A stretch of 64,000 nt of DNA, taken from IMG/VR virus record IMGVR_UViG_3300018424_003600, positions 1 through 64,000 of that record; one strand, 5' to 3'. The notes beneath the pieces were generated by a model that saw nothing but the letters and a program-made list of their open reading frames with translations, was not told where the DNA came from and ran no database searches. A program made the translations under genes and the position numbers. The stretch comes from a virus. Positions 63,861-64,000 of the stretch are shown in pieces (position 1 is the first letter of the stretch; each line of letters begins with the position of its first letter).

Positions 63861-64000
63861 CTATTGTACTGTACGTGGAACTTCTTCAACTGTTGAAACA
63901 CTGTCTTTACCACTAATTGTTGGTGGTGTAGTTGTTTTTGACAATTCTTGTTCTAAACTTTTTAGAGCGTCAGCTTTTTCATTTTTAAATCTATTTACAA
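63861..64000 (-). CDS. C-terminal end of an unidentified protein (partial)
   Basis: Reading the - strand into the window gives an open frame without stops that begins VNRFKNEKADALKSLEQEL and ends VSTVEEVPRTVQ before a TAG at 63861-63863. The last ~46 residues have a helical, charged part and a Thr/Pro-rich tail. In T4-like phages a baseplate hub or spike gene (gp5 or PAAR-type tip) often precedes gp25, but nothing here identifies it. The start lies outside the window. Confidence 0.55.
   Translation of the reverse strand, partial: VNRFKNEKADALKSLEQELSKTTTPPTISGKDSVSTVEEVPRTVQ

Noticed and set aside
1-64000. tRNA genes, CRISPR arrays, IS elements, integrase or attachment sites
   Set aside because: Gaps between genes are at most about 105 bp and contain no cloverleaf, repeat-spacer array or transposase-like frame; the window fits a lytic phage.

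Overview
The window looks like part of the genome of an AT-rich marine T4-like myovirus (cyanophage or pelagiphage relatives; the exact host cannot be read from the sequence). The evidence is the T4-type baseplate genes gp25 and gp6 at the right edge, a collar-domain tail fibre, a family of repeated fibre genes, very tight gene packing with ATGA/TAATG overlaps, and T4-type late promoter boxes (NATAAATA) in front of structural genes. I see no tRNA, rRNA, CRISPR, integrase or IS element. Coding density is so high that the longest stretch without a gene is about 105 bp.

Layout. (1) 1-4057, + strand: a VWA/HExxH metallopeptidase-like gene, four small phage genes and a short fibre gene, closed by a hairpin terminator. 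(2) 4058-32624: an accessory island of about 28 kb and 28 genes on alternating strands. It holds eight radical SAM enzymes, five double-stranded beta-helix 2-oxoglutarate/Fe(II)-type oxygenase-like proteins, six glycosyltransferase-like proteins in three paralogous pairs, three SGNH/GDSL-type hydrolases, an amidinotransferase, a PLP aminotransferase-fold protein, a QueC-like PP-loop ATPase, two small kinase-like proteins, a methyltransferase, a sugar nucleotide epimerase and a UDP-glucose-dehydrogenase-type enzyme. (3) 32730-64000, - strand: the tail module, with a fibre carrying about 13 tandem Ig-like domains, a paralogue of its head domain, three paralogous fibre genes (one ending in a tail-collar domain), a 200-aa tail protein, a giant 5153-aa structural protein, gp6, gp25 and the tail end of one more gene.

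How the parts may work together (inference). The island reads as a biosynthetic and decorating system. The epimerase and dehydrogenase would supply sugar nucleotides. The aminotransferase and amidinotransferase could install amino and guanidino groups. The radical SAM and 2OG-like enzymes could do the difficult C-H chemistry. The glycosyltransferases and SGNH hydrolases could attach and trim or acylate the product. The island sits between fibre genes and contains one non-enzymatic, beta-rich protein (434 aa) among its glycosyltransferases. A modified surface glycan, on the virion fibre or on the host, is therefore the most economical hypothesis. Transcription signals agree with separate timing: the largest island operon (32624 down to 18156) starts from a near-consensus sigma70-type promoter (TTGACA-17-TATTAT), whereas the tail genes carry T4-type late boxes. 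Three convergent junctions inside the island overlap by 42, 4 and 23 bp and lack terminators.
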